A DNA stretch of 64,000 bases from Clostridia bacterium (GTDB lineage: Bacteria > Bacillota_A > Clostridia > Oscillospirales > CAG-272). Within the stretch, counting starts at the first letter, position 1, and each line of letters begins with the position of its first letter. A model generated the notes under the pieces. That model saw only the letters and a list, made by a program, of their open reading frames with translations, did not search any database and was not told where the DNA came from. The translations under genes were made by a program, and so were the position numbers. The stretch spans positions 26,042 to 90,041 of the forward strand of contig JAFXWT010000165.1 in NCBI GenBank assembly GCA_017542695.1, read 5' to 3'. Shown here piece after piece: positions 1 to 6,570 of the stretch.

Positions 1-1
1 G

Positions 2-223
2 CAGAAGGCGTTGCTCACGGCCGCTCTTGAGCCGATCGACACGCTCCGCAAATACGAATATAACTTCGACTTTACAGACAGACTCGCGCTCCTCGAAGAA
101 CTCAAAACGCTGCCGTTTGGCGCGGTTTGGGAGGAATACTGCGAGAGAGAGGGCGTTATCGCCTCGGCAAAATGGATCGACGAAGTCAAAAAATACGAAA
201 AGGACGTATTATCGAGGAGATAA
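2..223 (+). CDS. rhaA: L-rhamnose isomerase, C-terminal fragment (5' end outside window)
   Basis: The frame is open from base 2 with no start, so only the last 73 codons are present. The visible stretch (LLEELKTLPFGAVWEEYCE, then a segment ending in KKYEKDVL) matches the conserved C-terminus of RhaA, which interconverts L-rhamnose and L-rhamnulose in the cytoplasm using a divalent metal. The metal-binding TIM barrel lies off the window. The class II aldolase at 1378 could be a functional partner, since rhamnulose-1-phosphate is cleaved by an enzyme of that superfamily; that link is inference. Identification rests on a short fragment but a characteristic one. Confidence 0.85.
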   Translation, partial: QKALLTAALEPIDTLRKYEYNFDFTDRLALLEELKTLPFGAVWEEYCEREGVIASAKWIDEVKKYEKDVLSRR

Positions 224-280
224 CGCGGCAAAATAAGCGCAAAAACGACGCTTTCCGCAAGGGGAGCGAACGGAGCGCTT

Positions 281-1354
281 ATGAAACGACTTTTTTCGGC
301 ACTGCTTTTCGTTTCGGTGATTTTGTCATTTTCGCCCGGGATGAAAAGCTCCCGCCGCGCAACGCTTATCGCCGTCGGCGACAATCTTATACACACAAGC
401 GTCTATATGGGCGCGGAAACGGGCGCGGGATATGATTTTTCGCCCGTTTACGCCGCTGTCGCGAAGGCGATATCCGGCGCCGACATTGCGCTCGTCAATC
501 AGGAGACGATGCTCGGCGAAAAGAATTTTTCGGGATATCCGCGATTCTGTTCGCCGTGCGAGGTCGGAAACGCGCTTATCGGCGCGGGATTTGATGTGAT
601 AAACATAGCGAACAACCACTCGCTCGACATGGGCGACGAGGGCTTTATCTTCACAGACGCGTATCTGTCGAGCGTCGCGGAATGCGTGATCGGCGACGGA
701 AAAATCAAAACGGTCGAGCGAAACGGGATCAAGATCGCGTTTCTGTCGTACACCGTCGCAACAAATTACGGACTGTCAAGCGTCGTCTCGCGGTACGACG
801 CGTCGCGCGCCGCCGAGGATATCAAAGAAGCGAAAAACATCGCCGACGCCGTCGTTGTGATGATGCACTGGGGCGTCGAATACGACACTCCGAGGTTTCA
901 CGAAACGTACGAACCGACGGAATATCAGATACAGACGGCGCGACTGCTTTGCGAATACGGCGCGGACGTTATAATCGGCTCGCACCCGCACGTGATCGAG
1001 CGCGTCGAATGGGTAGAAGCGGACGGCAATCGCGCGCTGTGCGCGTATTCGCTTGGCAATTTCGTGTCGAATATGCGATACGGCGGCACGATGCTCGGCG
1101 GAATGCTGACGCTCGAATTTGTCAAAACGACGGACGGCGTGATCGTTAAAAACCCGAAGATCGTACCTACCGTCTGCCATTACGGCAAAGATCACCGCGG
1201 TCACACCGTACTGATGCTGAAAGATTACACGGATGAAATGGCGGCGGCGCACGGCACGCAAAACGAGGGTAACGAGCGTCACTTCTGCCGTGAAATGCTC
1301 GTTAATATCTATGAAAACAATATTTCCCTCGAATTCAGAGCCGCGGAATATTGA
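281..1354 (+). CDS. CapA-family putative metallophosphatase, exported
   Basis: A 357-residue protein of the CapA/PgsA family (poly-gamma-glutamate synthesis type, calcineurin-like fold). The first 20 residues are a basic start plus hydrophobic core, so a signal peptide or anchor is likely. Family motifs are seen in order: GDNLIH near residue 35, NQETML, IANNHSLDMG near 110, HWGVEYD near 200 and GSHPHVIE near 235; these Asp, Asn and His residues fit a two-metal site. The family takes part in capsule or poly-gamma-glutamate export and possibly wall metabolism, but the substrate here is unknown. The gene has GGGGAGCG upstream of its ATG. No capB or capC is nearby. Confidence 0.85.
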   Translation: MKRLFSALLFVSVILSFSPGMKSSRRATLIAVGDNLIHTSVYMGAETGAGYDFSPVYAAVAKAISGADIALVNQETMLGEKNFSGYPRFCSPCEVGNALIGAGFDVINIANNHSLDMGDEGFIFTDAYLSSVAECVIGDGKIKTVERNGIKIAFLSYTVATNYGLSSVVSRYDASRAAEDIKEAKNIADAVVVMMHWGVEYDTPRFHETYEPTEYQIQTARLLCEYGADVIIGSHPHVIERVEWVEADGNRALCAYSLGNFVSNMRYGGTMLGGMLTLEFVKTTDGVIVKNPKIVPTVCHYGKDHRGHTVLMLKDYTDEMAAAHGTQNEGNERHFCREMLVNIYENNISLEFRAAEY

Positions 1355-1377
1355 TGACAAAACAGAAAGGACCACCC

Positions 1378-2673
1378 ATGAACTTCGAAATGCTCCACCC
1401 CGCCGATCAGATAGTTAAGATAATGAACCGTCTTTACTATTACGGAATGACGACAACGACCGGCGGCAATCTCTCGATAAAGGACGCGGACGGCAACGTG
1501 TGGATAAGTCCAAGCGGCGTTGACAAAGGTTCGCTTCGCCGCGAGGATATAATGATGATAAAACCCGACGAAACGTTCGTCGGTCATCACAAGCCGAGCG
1601 TCGAATACCCGTTCCATCTCGGCATATATAAAAAGCGTCCCGACATATCGGCGGTGCTTCACGCGCACCCGCCGGCGCTTGTCGCTTTCAGTATCGCTCG
1701 CATTCTCCCGGATACGGACATCATCCCGGACGCCAAGATACTGTGCGGCAATGTCACATACGCGGGCTACGCGCTCCCCGGTTCAAAGGAACTCGGCGAA
1801 AATATTTCCGCCGAATTTGAAAACGGCTCCAACACCGTAATGCTCGAAAACCACGGCGTCGTCATCGGCGCGTCCGATCTGTTTTCGGCGTTCATGAATT
1901 TCGAGACGCTCGACTACCTCGCGCGCGTGCAGATAAACGCCGCGACGATCGGCGGCACGCTCCGCCGCATCACGCCGCGCCACATGGAGATGTTCAGACT
2001 TAAAACGTCGCCTGTGATGGAAGAATTCACCGACCCCGTACATACGGGTGAGGAACTCGCGGCGCGCCGCGATATGTGCGAGCTGATCAAGCGCGCATAC
2101 GGCAATCAGCTCTTCACCAGCGAGCAGGGCACCTTCTCCTGCCGCCTTTCCGATGGGTCGTTCATCATAACTCCGTTCGGCAAGGACAGGATGTATCTTG
2201 AACCCGAAGATCTCGTCCGCATCAAGAACGGTCGGCGCGAGGCGGGCAAAATGCCGTCGCGCTCCGTCATACTCCACGAAAAAATGTACGAAAACGATCC
2301 CGAGATAAAAACGATCATCGTCGCGCACCCGCCGCACCTCATGGCTTACGCCGTCACGGACAACGTCTTTGACGCGCGGCTGATCCCCGAGAGCTATATC
2401 GCGCTGCGCGAGGTGAAAAAATTTCCGTTCGGCTCGACGTTCATGCAGCCCGCTCTTCTCGCCAAGGAAATTTCGATGAAAAATCCCGTTGCGATAATCG
2501 AAAACGACTGCCTCATCGCCGCGGGAGTTTCGTTGCTTAACGCTTTCGACAGACTCGAGGTCATGGAATACAGCGCAAAGTCGCTCGTCGAAGCGGCGGC
2601 GCTCGGCGCCGGCGTCGTCAAGATAAGCGACAGCGAGGTTGAGGAGATAAAGATCGGCTTCGGTCTTAAATAA
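1378..2673 (+). CDS. Tandem class II aldolase/adducin-family protein
   Basis: A 431-residue protein made of two class II aldolase domains, roughly residues 1-205 and 220-430. Single-domain relatives (FucA, RhaD, AraD) use zinc held by His residues to cleave or epimerise sugar phosphates. Domain 1 keeps the ligands (HAHPP and ENHGVV). In domain 2 the equivalent sites read VAHPP and ENDCLI, so it looks catalytically impaired. ATG at 1378 is chosen because AAAGGA lies 8 bases upstream; TTG 1351 and ATG 1354 are in frame but lack a comparable site. The neighbouring rhaA suggests deoxy-sugar use, but substrate specificity cannot be read from the sequence. Confidence 0.8.
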   Translation: MNFEMLHPADQIVKIMNRLYYYGMTTTTGGNLSIKDADGNVWISPSGVDKGSLRREDIMMIKPDETFVGHHKPSVEYPFHLGIYKKRPDISAVLHAHPPALVAFSIARILPDTDIIPDAKILCGNVTYAGYALPGSKELGENISAEFENGSNTVMLENHGVVIGASDLFSAFMNFETLDYLARVQINAATIGGTLRRITPRHMEMFRLKTSPVMEEFTDPVHTGEELAARRDMCELIKRAYGNQLFTSEQGTFSCRLSDGSFIITPFGKDRMYLEPEDLVRIKNGRREAGKMPSRSVILHEKMYENDPEIKTIIVAHPPHLMAYAVTDNVFDARLIPESYIALREVKKFPFGSTFMQPALLAKEISMKNPVAIIENDCLIAAGVSLLNAFDRLEVMEYSAKSLVEAAALGAGVVKISDSEVEEIKIGFGLK

Positions 2674-2720
2674 TAAAGAAAAAACAAAATAAATATATAT
2701 CTTTTGGGAGGAAACAAAAA

Positions 2721-3839
2721 ATGGACTCACGTTACTACGGCGAACTCGGCGTAATAGGAATGAAAGGAACGGAGGCGTTTGTCGAAAGAGTCGACGCTTA
2801 CCTTAAACAGTGGAGAAAAAGCGACGAAAAAGAAACGTATCTCATGCAGGCGGACTGCCCGCGATTCGGCACGGGCGAGGCGAAAGGCATCATCAGGGAG
2901 ACGTGCCGCGGCCGCGACATATTTATCTTTACCGACATATTCAATTACGGCGTTACATACAAAATGTACGGAATGACCGTTCCAATGAGTCCGGACGATC
3001 ATTATCAGGATCTCAAGAGAATAATCAGCGCGACGGGCGGCAAGGCGAGACGGATATCCGTCATCATGCCGATGCTTTACGAGGGCAGACAGCATCGCCG
3101 TTCGACGCGCGAATCACTCGACTGCGCCGAGGCGCTTCAGGAGCTCGTCACCTACGGCGTTGACAACATCATCACGTTTGACGCGCACGACGCCCGCGTT
3201 CAGAATTCCATCCCGAGAGACGGATTCGACAACGTCAGAACATCGTATCAGATGCTCAAAGCGCTCTCGCGCGAATACCCCGATATCACGTTCGATCCCG
3301 AACAGCTGATGATAATCTCACCCGACGAGGGAGGAATGAGCCGCGCGATGTACTATTCATCTGTGCTCGGGCTCGAACTCGGAATGTTCTACAAACGCCG
3401 CAACTACACCGTCGTCATTGACGGACGCAACCCGATCGAAGCGCACGAATTTCTCGGCCACAGCGTCGAAGGGCGCGACGTTTGCATCGTCGACGATATG
3501 ATATCGTCGGGCGAGTCTATAATCGACGTCGCGGGCGAGCTGAAAAAGCGCGGCGCGCGCAGGATATTCGTGTTTGCGACATTTGGCCTGTTCTGCAACG
3601 GTACGGACAAGCTCGACGCGGCGTTTGCCGACGGAAAGATTACAAAGATATTCACGACGAACCTCAACTACCGTACGGACGAGCTTAAAAACAAACCGTG
3701 GTACGCCGAGGTCAATATGTGCAAATACGTTTCCTACCTCATCGACACGATAAATAAGGAGCAGTCGATATCCGACCTGCTCGATCCCGTGAAACGCATC
3801 CACACCCTCGCCGATAAGGTGAGAGGGATCAAGGAATAA
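2721..3839 (+). CDS. prs: Ribose-phosphate pyrophosphokinase (PRPP synthetase)
   Basis: A 372-residue protein that makes PRPP from ribose-5-phosphate and ATP for nucleotide, histidine and tryptophan synthesis. The PRPP loop is clear near residues 256-265 (VCIVDDMISSGES), and the DEGGMSRA segment near 195 fits the second phosphoribosyltransferase-type half. The protein is about 50 residues longer than the usual 315, partly through an N-terminal extension before the first domain; such long forms occur in Clostridia. GGGAGG precedes the ATG by 9 bases. A strong terminator follows at 3864. Confidence 0.9.
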   Translation: MDSRYYGELGVIGMKGTEAFVERVDAYLKQWRKSDEKETYLMQADCPRFGTGEAKGIIRETCRGRDIFIFTDIFNYGVTYKMYGMTVPMSPDDHYQDLKRIISATGGKARRISVIMPMLYEGRQHRRSTRESLDCAEALQELVTYGVDNIITFDAHDARVQNSIPRDGFDNVRTSYQMLKALSREYPDITFDPEQLMIISPDEGGMSRAMYYSSVLGLELGMFYKRRNYTVVIDGRNPIEAHEFLGHSVEGRDVCIVDDMISSGESIIDVAGELKKRGARRIFVFATFGLFCNGTDKLDAAFADGKITKIFTTNLNYRTDELKNKPWYAEVNMCKYVSYLIDTINKEQSISDLLDPVKRIHTLADKVRGIKE

Positions 3840-3863
3840 TTCAAAATCTTCCCAATAAGAATA

Positions 3864-3893
3864 AAACGCCGCCCGCGTGGGCGGCGTTTTTGT
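3864..3893 (+). terminator. Rho-independent terminator after prs
   Basis: A perfect 12-bp stem (3864-3875 with 3880-3891, AAAACGCCGCCC and its complement) with loop GCGT, running into a T tract. It ends the rhaA-to-prs transcript. Confidence 0.9.
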
Positions 3894-3895
3894 AT

Positions 3896-4033
3896 AAGTC
3901 TTCACCCTCGGGGGAAGGTGGATTTTGCCGAAGGCAAAAGACGGATGGGGGCTTTGAATATGCGCGCAAGGGCGGAAGCCCTCTCCCCTCGCTGTGCGAG
4001 GGTATCTCCCGCTGAACGCGGGAGTTTTTGTGG
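3896..4033. repeat. Structured intergenic repeat, copy A (conserved core 3960-4024)
   Basis: The 65-bp core at 3960-4024 recurs at 29309-29373 with identical flanks and a different middle. It folds as three successive hairpins: AGGGC-GGAA-GCCCT (GNRA-type loop), CCTCG-CTGTG-CGAGG, and CTCCCGC-TGAAC-GCGGGAG followed by T5. In the other copy the middle stem is GGCGC/GCGCC, a complete compensatory replacement. Just upstream is another hairpin, TTTTGCC-GAA-GGCAAAA (3923-3939). No gene is visible here. Confidence 0.8.
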
Positions 4034-4168
4034 TTATTTGACAAAGATATCATTGATCGTGTTAATATAATTTATATATGCAATTATTGCAACTATAATT
4101 AAAAGAGCAAAGAGGATTCCAAAAAATATAGCGCATTTTTTATTGTTGTTTTTTGCAGCTTGAATGTT

Positions 4169-4876
4169 TTAATCATATTTCTTTTGTTCTTCTTCAAATT
4201 CTTTTGAGGAAAGCGTGGCAACATATTCTTGACTCTTTTTATGAAGCTCTTCTCCAAATATGTAAGCGTAAACCTGAAAGAAAATGCCACCTATCAAAAA
4301 GAAAACACCGGAAAAAATTGCGCCATATCCGATGCTTGCCAAAGGATTATCCCCATAGCCGGTTATTTTTGTCAGAAATAAATAAAGAATCAGAGGTAAT
4401 GTTGATGCTATTATTCCCATAAACAACGTAAATTTGAGATCCTTTGCATATGCTTCTTTTGCAGCTTTGAACGACAACTTTCCGCCTTTTATTATACGAA
4501 GAAAATAGCCGATTATTGACGAGATGGGCATGATAAGTGTAATTAGACTAGGAAATATAAACCATACAAATGAGTATTCACTTGTGTTGCCAGTTACGTT
4601 ATCCCAATTAAAAAGCAACTGAAAACCCGAAATATTTCTTGAAATATTTCCGAATTTTATTGTCACAAACGGGGCGGCGTACAGAATAAATGCAAGAAAA
4701 TAAAGAACGATACCGGCAATAGAATAGATTTGTTTTTTCTTTACGTTTTGCGTTTCTGCTGTTTCGTTTATTTTTTGAATTTTCAAGTTTTTTGCGCCGT
4801 CAATCATACATCCACATTTAGGACATATTACAGCTTCGTCAAGCAACTCATTTCCGCACTTTGAGCAGTATTTCAT
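4169..4876 (-). CDS. Zinc-ribbon membrane protein, possibly truncated
   Basis: A 235-residue protein starting MKYCSKCGNELLDEAVICPK, an N-terminal zinc ribbon (CxxC...CxxC), followed by about four hydrophobic segments (near residues 45-70, 110-135, 150-172 and 180-205) and a charged tail ending EEQKKYD. ATG 4876 is preferred over the GTG two codons earlier because AGAGGTG is suitably placed. The same frame stays open for 44 codons past the TAA at 4169-4171, down to 4034, and those codons would encode a further hydrophobic segment, so this gene may carry a premature stop. The DNA is AT-rich compared with its surroundings. It is divergent from the XRE gene at 5009. Function unknown. Confidence 0.75.
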   Translation of the reverse strand: MKYCSKCGNELLDEAVICPKCGCMIDGAKNLKIQKINETAETQNVKKKQIYSIAGIVLYFLAFILYAAPFVTIKFGNISRNISGFQLLFNWDNVTGNTSEYSFVWFIFPSLITLIMPISSIIGYFLRIIKGGKLSFKAAKEAYAKDLKFTLFMGIIASTLPLILYLFLTKITGYGDNPLASIGYGAIFSGVFFLIGGIFFQVYAYIFGEELHKKSQEYVATLSSKEFEEEQKKYD

Positions 4877-4928
4877 AGACACCTCTTTTTATTATCCAAA
4901 TTTTCAGCTTTTTGTCTGATTTAATCTC

Positions 4929-4957
4929 ATTTTATCACAAATTGAGATAAAAGTCAA
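4929..4957 (-). promoter_or_regulatory. Promoter of the zinc-ribbon gene
   Basis: On the minus strand TTGACT (4952-4957) and TAAAAT (4929-4934) are separated by exactly 17 bases, with TGA just before the -10. The palindrome at 4941-4966 covers the spacer and the -35. Confidence 0.75.
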
Positions 4958-4966
4958 TATCTCAAT
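4941..4966. promoter_or_regulatory. Palindromic operator between the zinc-ribbon and XRE genes
   Basis: Perfect 9-bp arms ATTGAGATA (4941-4949) and TATCTCAAT (4958-4966) with an 8-base centre. Related ATCTCA/GAGATT half-sites lie at 4923-4930 and 4969-4975. The position over the minus-strand promoter and next to the XRE -10 (TATAAT, 4978-4983) fits autoregulation by the divergent HTH protein; that is inference. Confidence 0.6.
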
Positions 4967-5008
4967 GCGAGATTGAATATAATATAAAAAAATCCCGCAG
5001 GTGAGAAG

Positions 5009-5203
5009 ATGAGATTAAAAGAATTAAGGGAAGACTCGGATATAAGGCAAACGGAGATCGCCAAATATCTGAATATAAAGCAAAATACGTATTCGCAGTA
5101 TGAAAACGGACAGCGACAACTACCGATAGACGTGCTCATCGCGCTTGCGAAATTTTACAAAACATCGACAGATTACATTCTCGGTCTGACCGACAAGAAA
5201 TAA
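5009..5203 (+). CDS. Small XRE-family HTH transcriptional regulator
   Basis: A 64-residue, single-domain Cro/CI-type DNA-binding protein. Helix 2 and the recognition helix are visible in RQTEIAKYLNIKQNTYSQYE (about residues 13-32), and the end (FYKTSTDYILGLTDKK) is typical of stand-alone XRE proteins. It would bind as a dimer to a palindrome such as 4941-4966. CAGGTGAG lies just upstream of the ATG. It is divergent from the zinc-ribbon gene and shares its AT-rich composition, so the two may have been acquired together. Confidence 0.88.
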   Translation: MRLKELREDSDIRQTEIAKYLNIKQNTYSQYENGQRQLPIDVLIALAKFYKTSTDYILGLTDKK

Positions 5204-5209
5204 CCACAT

Positions 5210-5234
5210 CACCGCCCACATGGGCGGCGTTTTT
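5210..5234 (+). terminator. Terminator after the XRE gene
   Basis: CCGCCC (5212-5217), loop ACAT, GGGCGG (5222-5227), then CGTTTTT. Confidence 0.85.
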
Positions 5235-5369
5235 CTTATATATAATAAATTGAAGAAAATCGCAAAAATAAAATTGCCTGCATTTCAAAAAACCGCAAGA
5301 CATAAAAACGACAAACTTACGCAAATTAATTCTGCACGATTAAGTGCGAAAAAAAGGAAGGAAACGACA

Positions 5370-6413
5370 ATGGTAAGGCACAAAAGGATATTTTTTGTAT
5401 CATTGTTTGTTTTGACGGTGATTGGTATTTGTATTATAAGCCCCGTTTCGGTCGGAGCGGCGGAAACTGACGTCGCACGAGCCGACGGGGTTCTTATCGC
5501 GGGCGGAATGCCGTTCGGAATGAAGATAAACGTCGGCGGGTGCATCGTCGCGGGAACGGACAGCGTCGGCGACAAGCGTTCGCCCGCCGCGGAGGCGGGA
5601 CTACGTCGCGGCGACATCATAACGCGCGTCGGAGAAACGAAGGTAAGCTCCACGCGCGAGCTCGTGCGCGCAATATCGGACGGCGGCGACAGCGTTGAGA
5701 TTACGTTCATCCGCGGCGGAAAAGAGCGCAGCGTCACGGTTCGTCCCATCAAAGACGGCGACGGAAAAGGGAAGATCGGAATCCTCGTGCGCGACAGCGC
5801 GGCCGGGATAGGAACGATCACGTTCATCGAACCGAAAACGCTGATGTTCGCCGGGCTCGGCCACGGAATATGCGACGCGGAAAGCGGCGCGGTACTCCCC
5901 GTTTTGTACGGCAGCGTTGAAAAGATAGACATGACGGGCGTTTCGCCCGGAAAGTCCGGGGCGCCGGGCGAACTTCGCGGCGTTTTCGTCGGGAAGCGGA
6001 TAGGAAAAATTCTGAAAAACGACAAGACGGGCGTTTACGGCGAGCTTTACGAGCTACCGGAATACGCCGACGCGCTCTATCCGACGGCGACGTTCGACGA
6101 GATCCGCGACGGAAAGGCGTATATCCGCTCCGCCGTTTCCGGCGAGCCGGAGCTGTATGAAATTGAACTGACGAAGATCGGCGGCGGCGAACAGAAGAAC
6201 TTTTCCGTCAAAGTCACCGACGAGCGCCTCGTCTCGCTGACCGGCGGTATAGTTCAGGGGATGAGCGGCTCGCCGATCATCCAGAACGGCAAGCTCGTCG
6301 GAGCTGTTACGCACGTCCTCGTCACAGATCCCACGTCGGGATACGGTATTTTCATCGGCAATATGATAAGCGGCATGATAATGACCGACATTTTTGAAGA
6401 CAGCGCAGCATAA
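5370..6413 (+). CDS. spoIVB: SpoIVB sporulation signalling serine peptidase (S55)
   Basis: A 347-residue protein with an N-terminal hydrophobic anchor/signal (residues 8-28), a PDZ domain (about 60-140, with the AGLRRGDIITRVGE pattern) and a C-terminal S55 peptidase domain. Catalytic His lies in GLGHGI (near 164) and Ser in GMSGSPII (near 298). SpoIVB is secreted from the forespore into the intermembrane space, where it cleaves SpoIVFA and so triggers pro-sigma-K processing. ATG 5370 follows AGGAAGG; the longer in-frame ORF from 5220 has no such site. In Clostridia spoIVB usually sits next to spo0A, which is not seen here; spoIIE is directly downstream. Confidence 0.93.
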   Translation: MVRHKRIFFVSLFVLTVIGICIISPVSVGAAETDVARADGVLIAGGMPFGMKINVGGCIVAGTDSVGDKRSPAAEAGLRRGDIITRVGETKVSSTRELVRAISDGGDSVEITFIRGGKERSVTVRPIKDGDGKGKIGILVRDSAAGIGTITFIEPKTLMFAGLGHGICDAESGAVLPVLYGSVEKIDMTGVSPGKSGAPGELRGVFVGKRIGKILKNDKTGVYGELYELPEYADALYPTATFDEIRDGKAYIRSAVSGEPELYEIELTKIGGGEQKNFSVKVTDERLVSLTGGIVQGMSGSPIIQNGKLVGAVTHVLVTDPTSGYGIFIGNMISGMIMTDIFEDSAA

Positions 6414-6463
6414 ATCATTCGATAAAACACGATATAAATCCTCATTTGTCAAAAAAGACTTAC

Positions 6464-6540
6464 AAAAAGAGCGTCACACGGGCGGCATACGACTGAAAAA
6501 AACAAATTTCAGCCGCCGGAATGTGACGTTCTTTTTTTTA
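6464..6540 (+). terminator. Long terminator between spoIVB and spoIIE
   Basis: A 15-bp outer stem (6464-6478 with 6522-6536, one G-U) ending in T8, with inner pairing GGCGGC/GCCGCC and CTGAAA/TTTCAG. The 3' arm overlaps the presumed -35 of spoIIE. Confidence 0.85.
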
Positions 6541-6555
6541 ATACTGTTGTATAAT
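6523..6555 (+). promoter_or_regulatory. Possible spoIIE promoter with a 21-base spacer
   Basis: TATAAT at 6550-6555 is clear. No good -35 lies 17 bases upstream, but GTGACG (6523-6528) lies 21 bases away; Spo0A-activated spoIIE and spoIIG promoters in Bacillus also have overlong spacers. A 0A-box-like TTTGTCAAAA is at 6445-6454. The functional reading is inference. Confidence 0.45.
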
Positions 6556-6570
6556 CGGGACGAAGCAAGC

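Noticed and set aside
3960..4024. CRISPR-like or transposon-end origin of the hairpin repeat
   Set aside because: Only two distant copies, no spacer array, no target duplication and no transposase in the window.
6394..6570. N-terminal extension of SpoIIE
   Set aside because: It would start inside spoIVB and read through the terminator hairpin; family length supports ATG 6571 or 6589.
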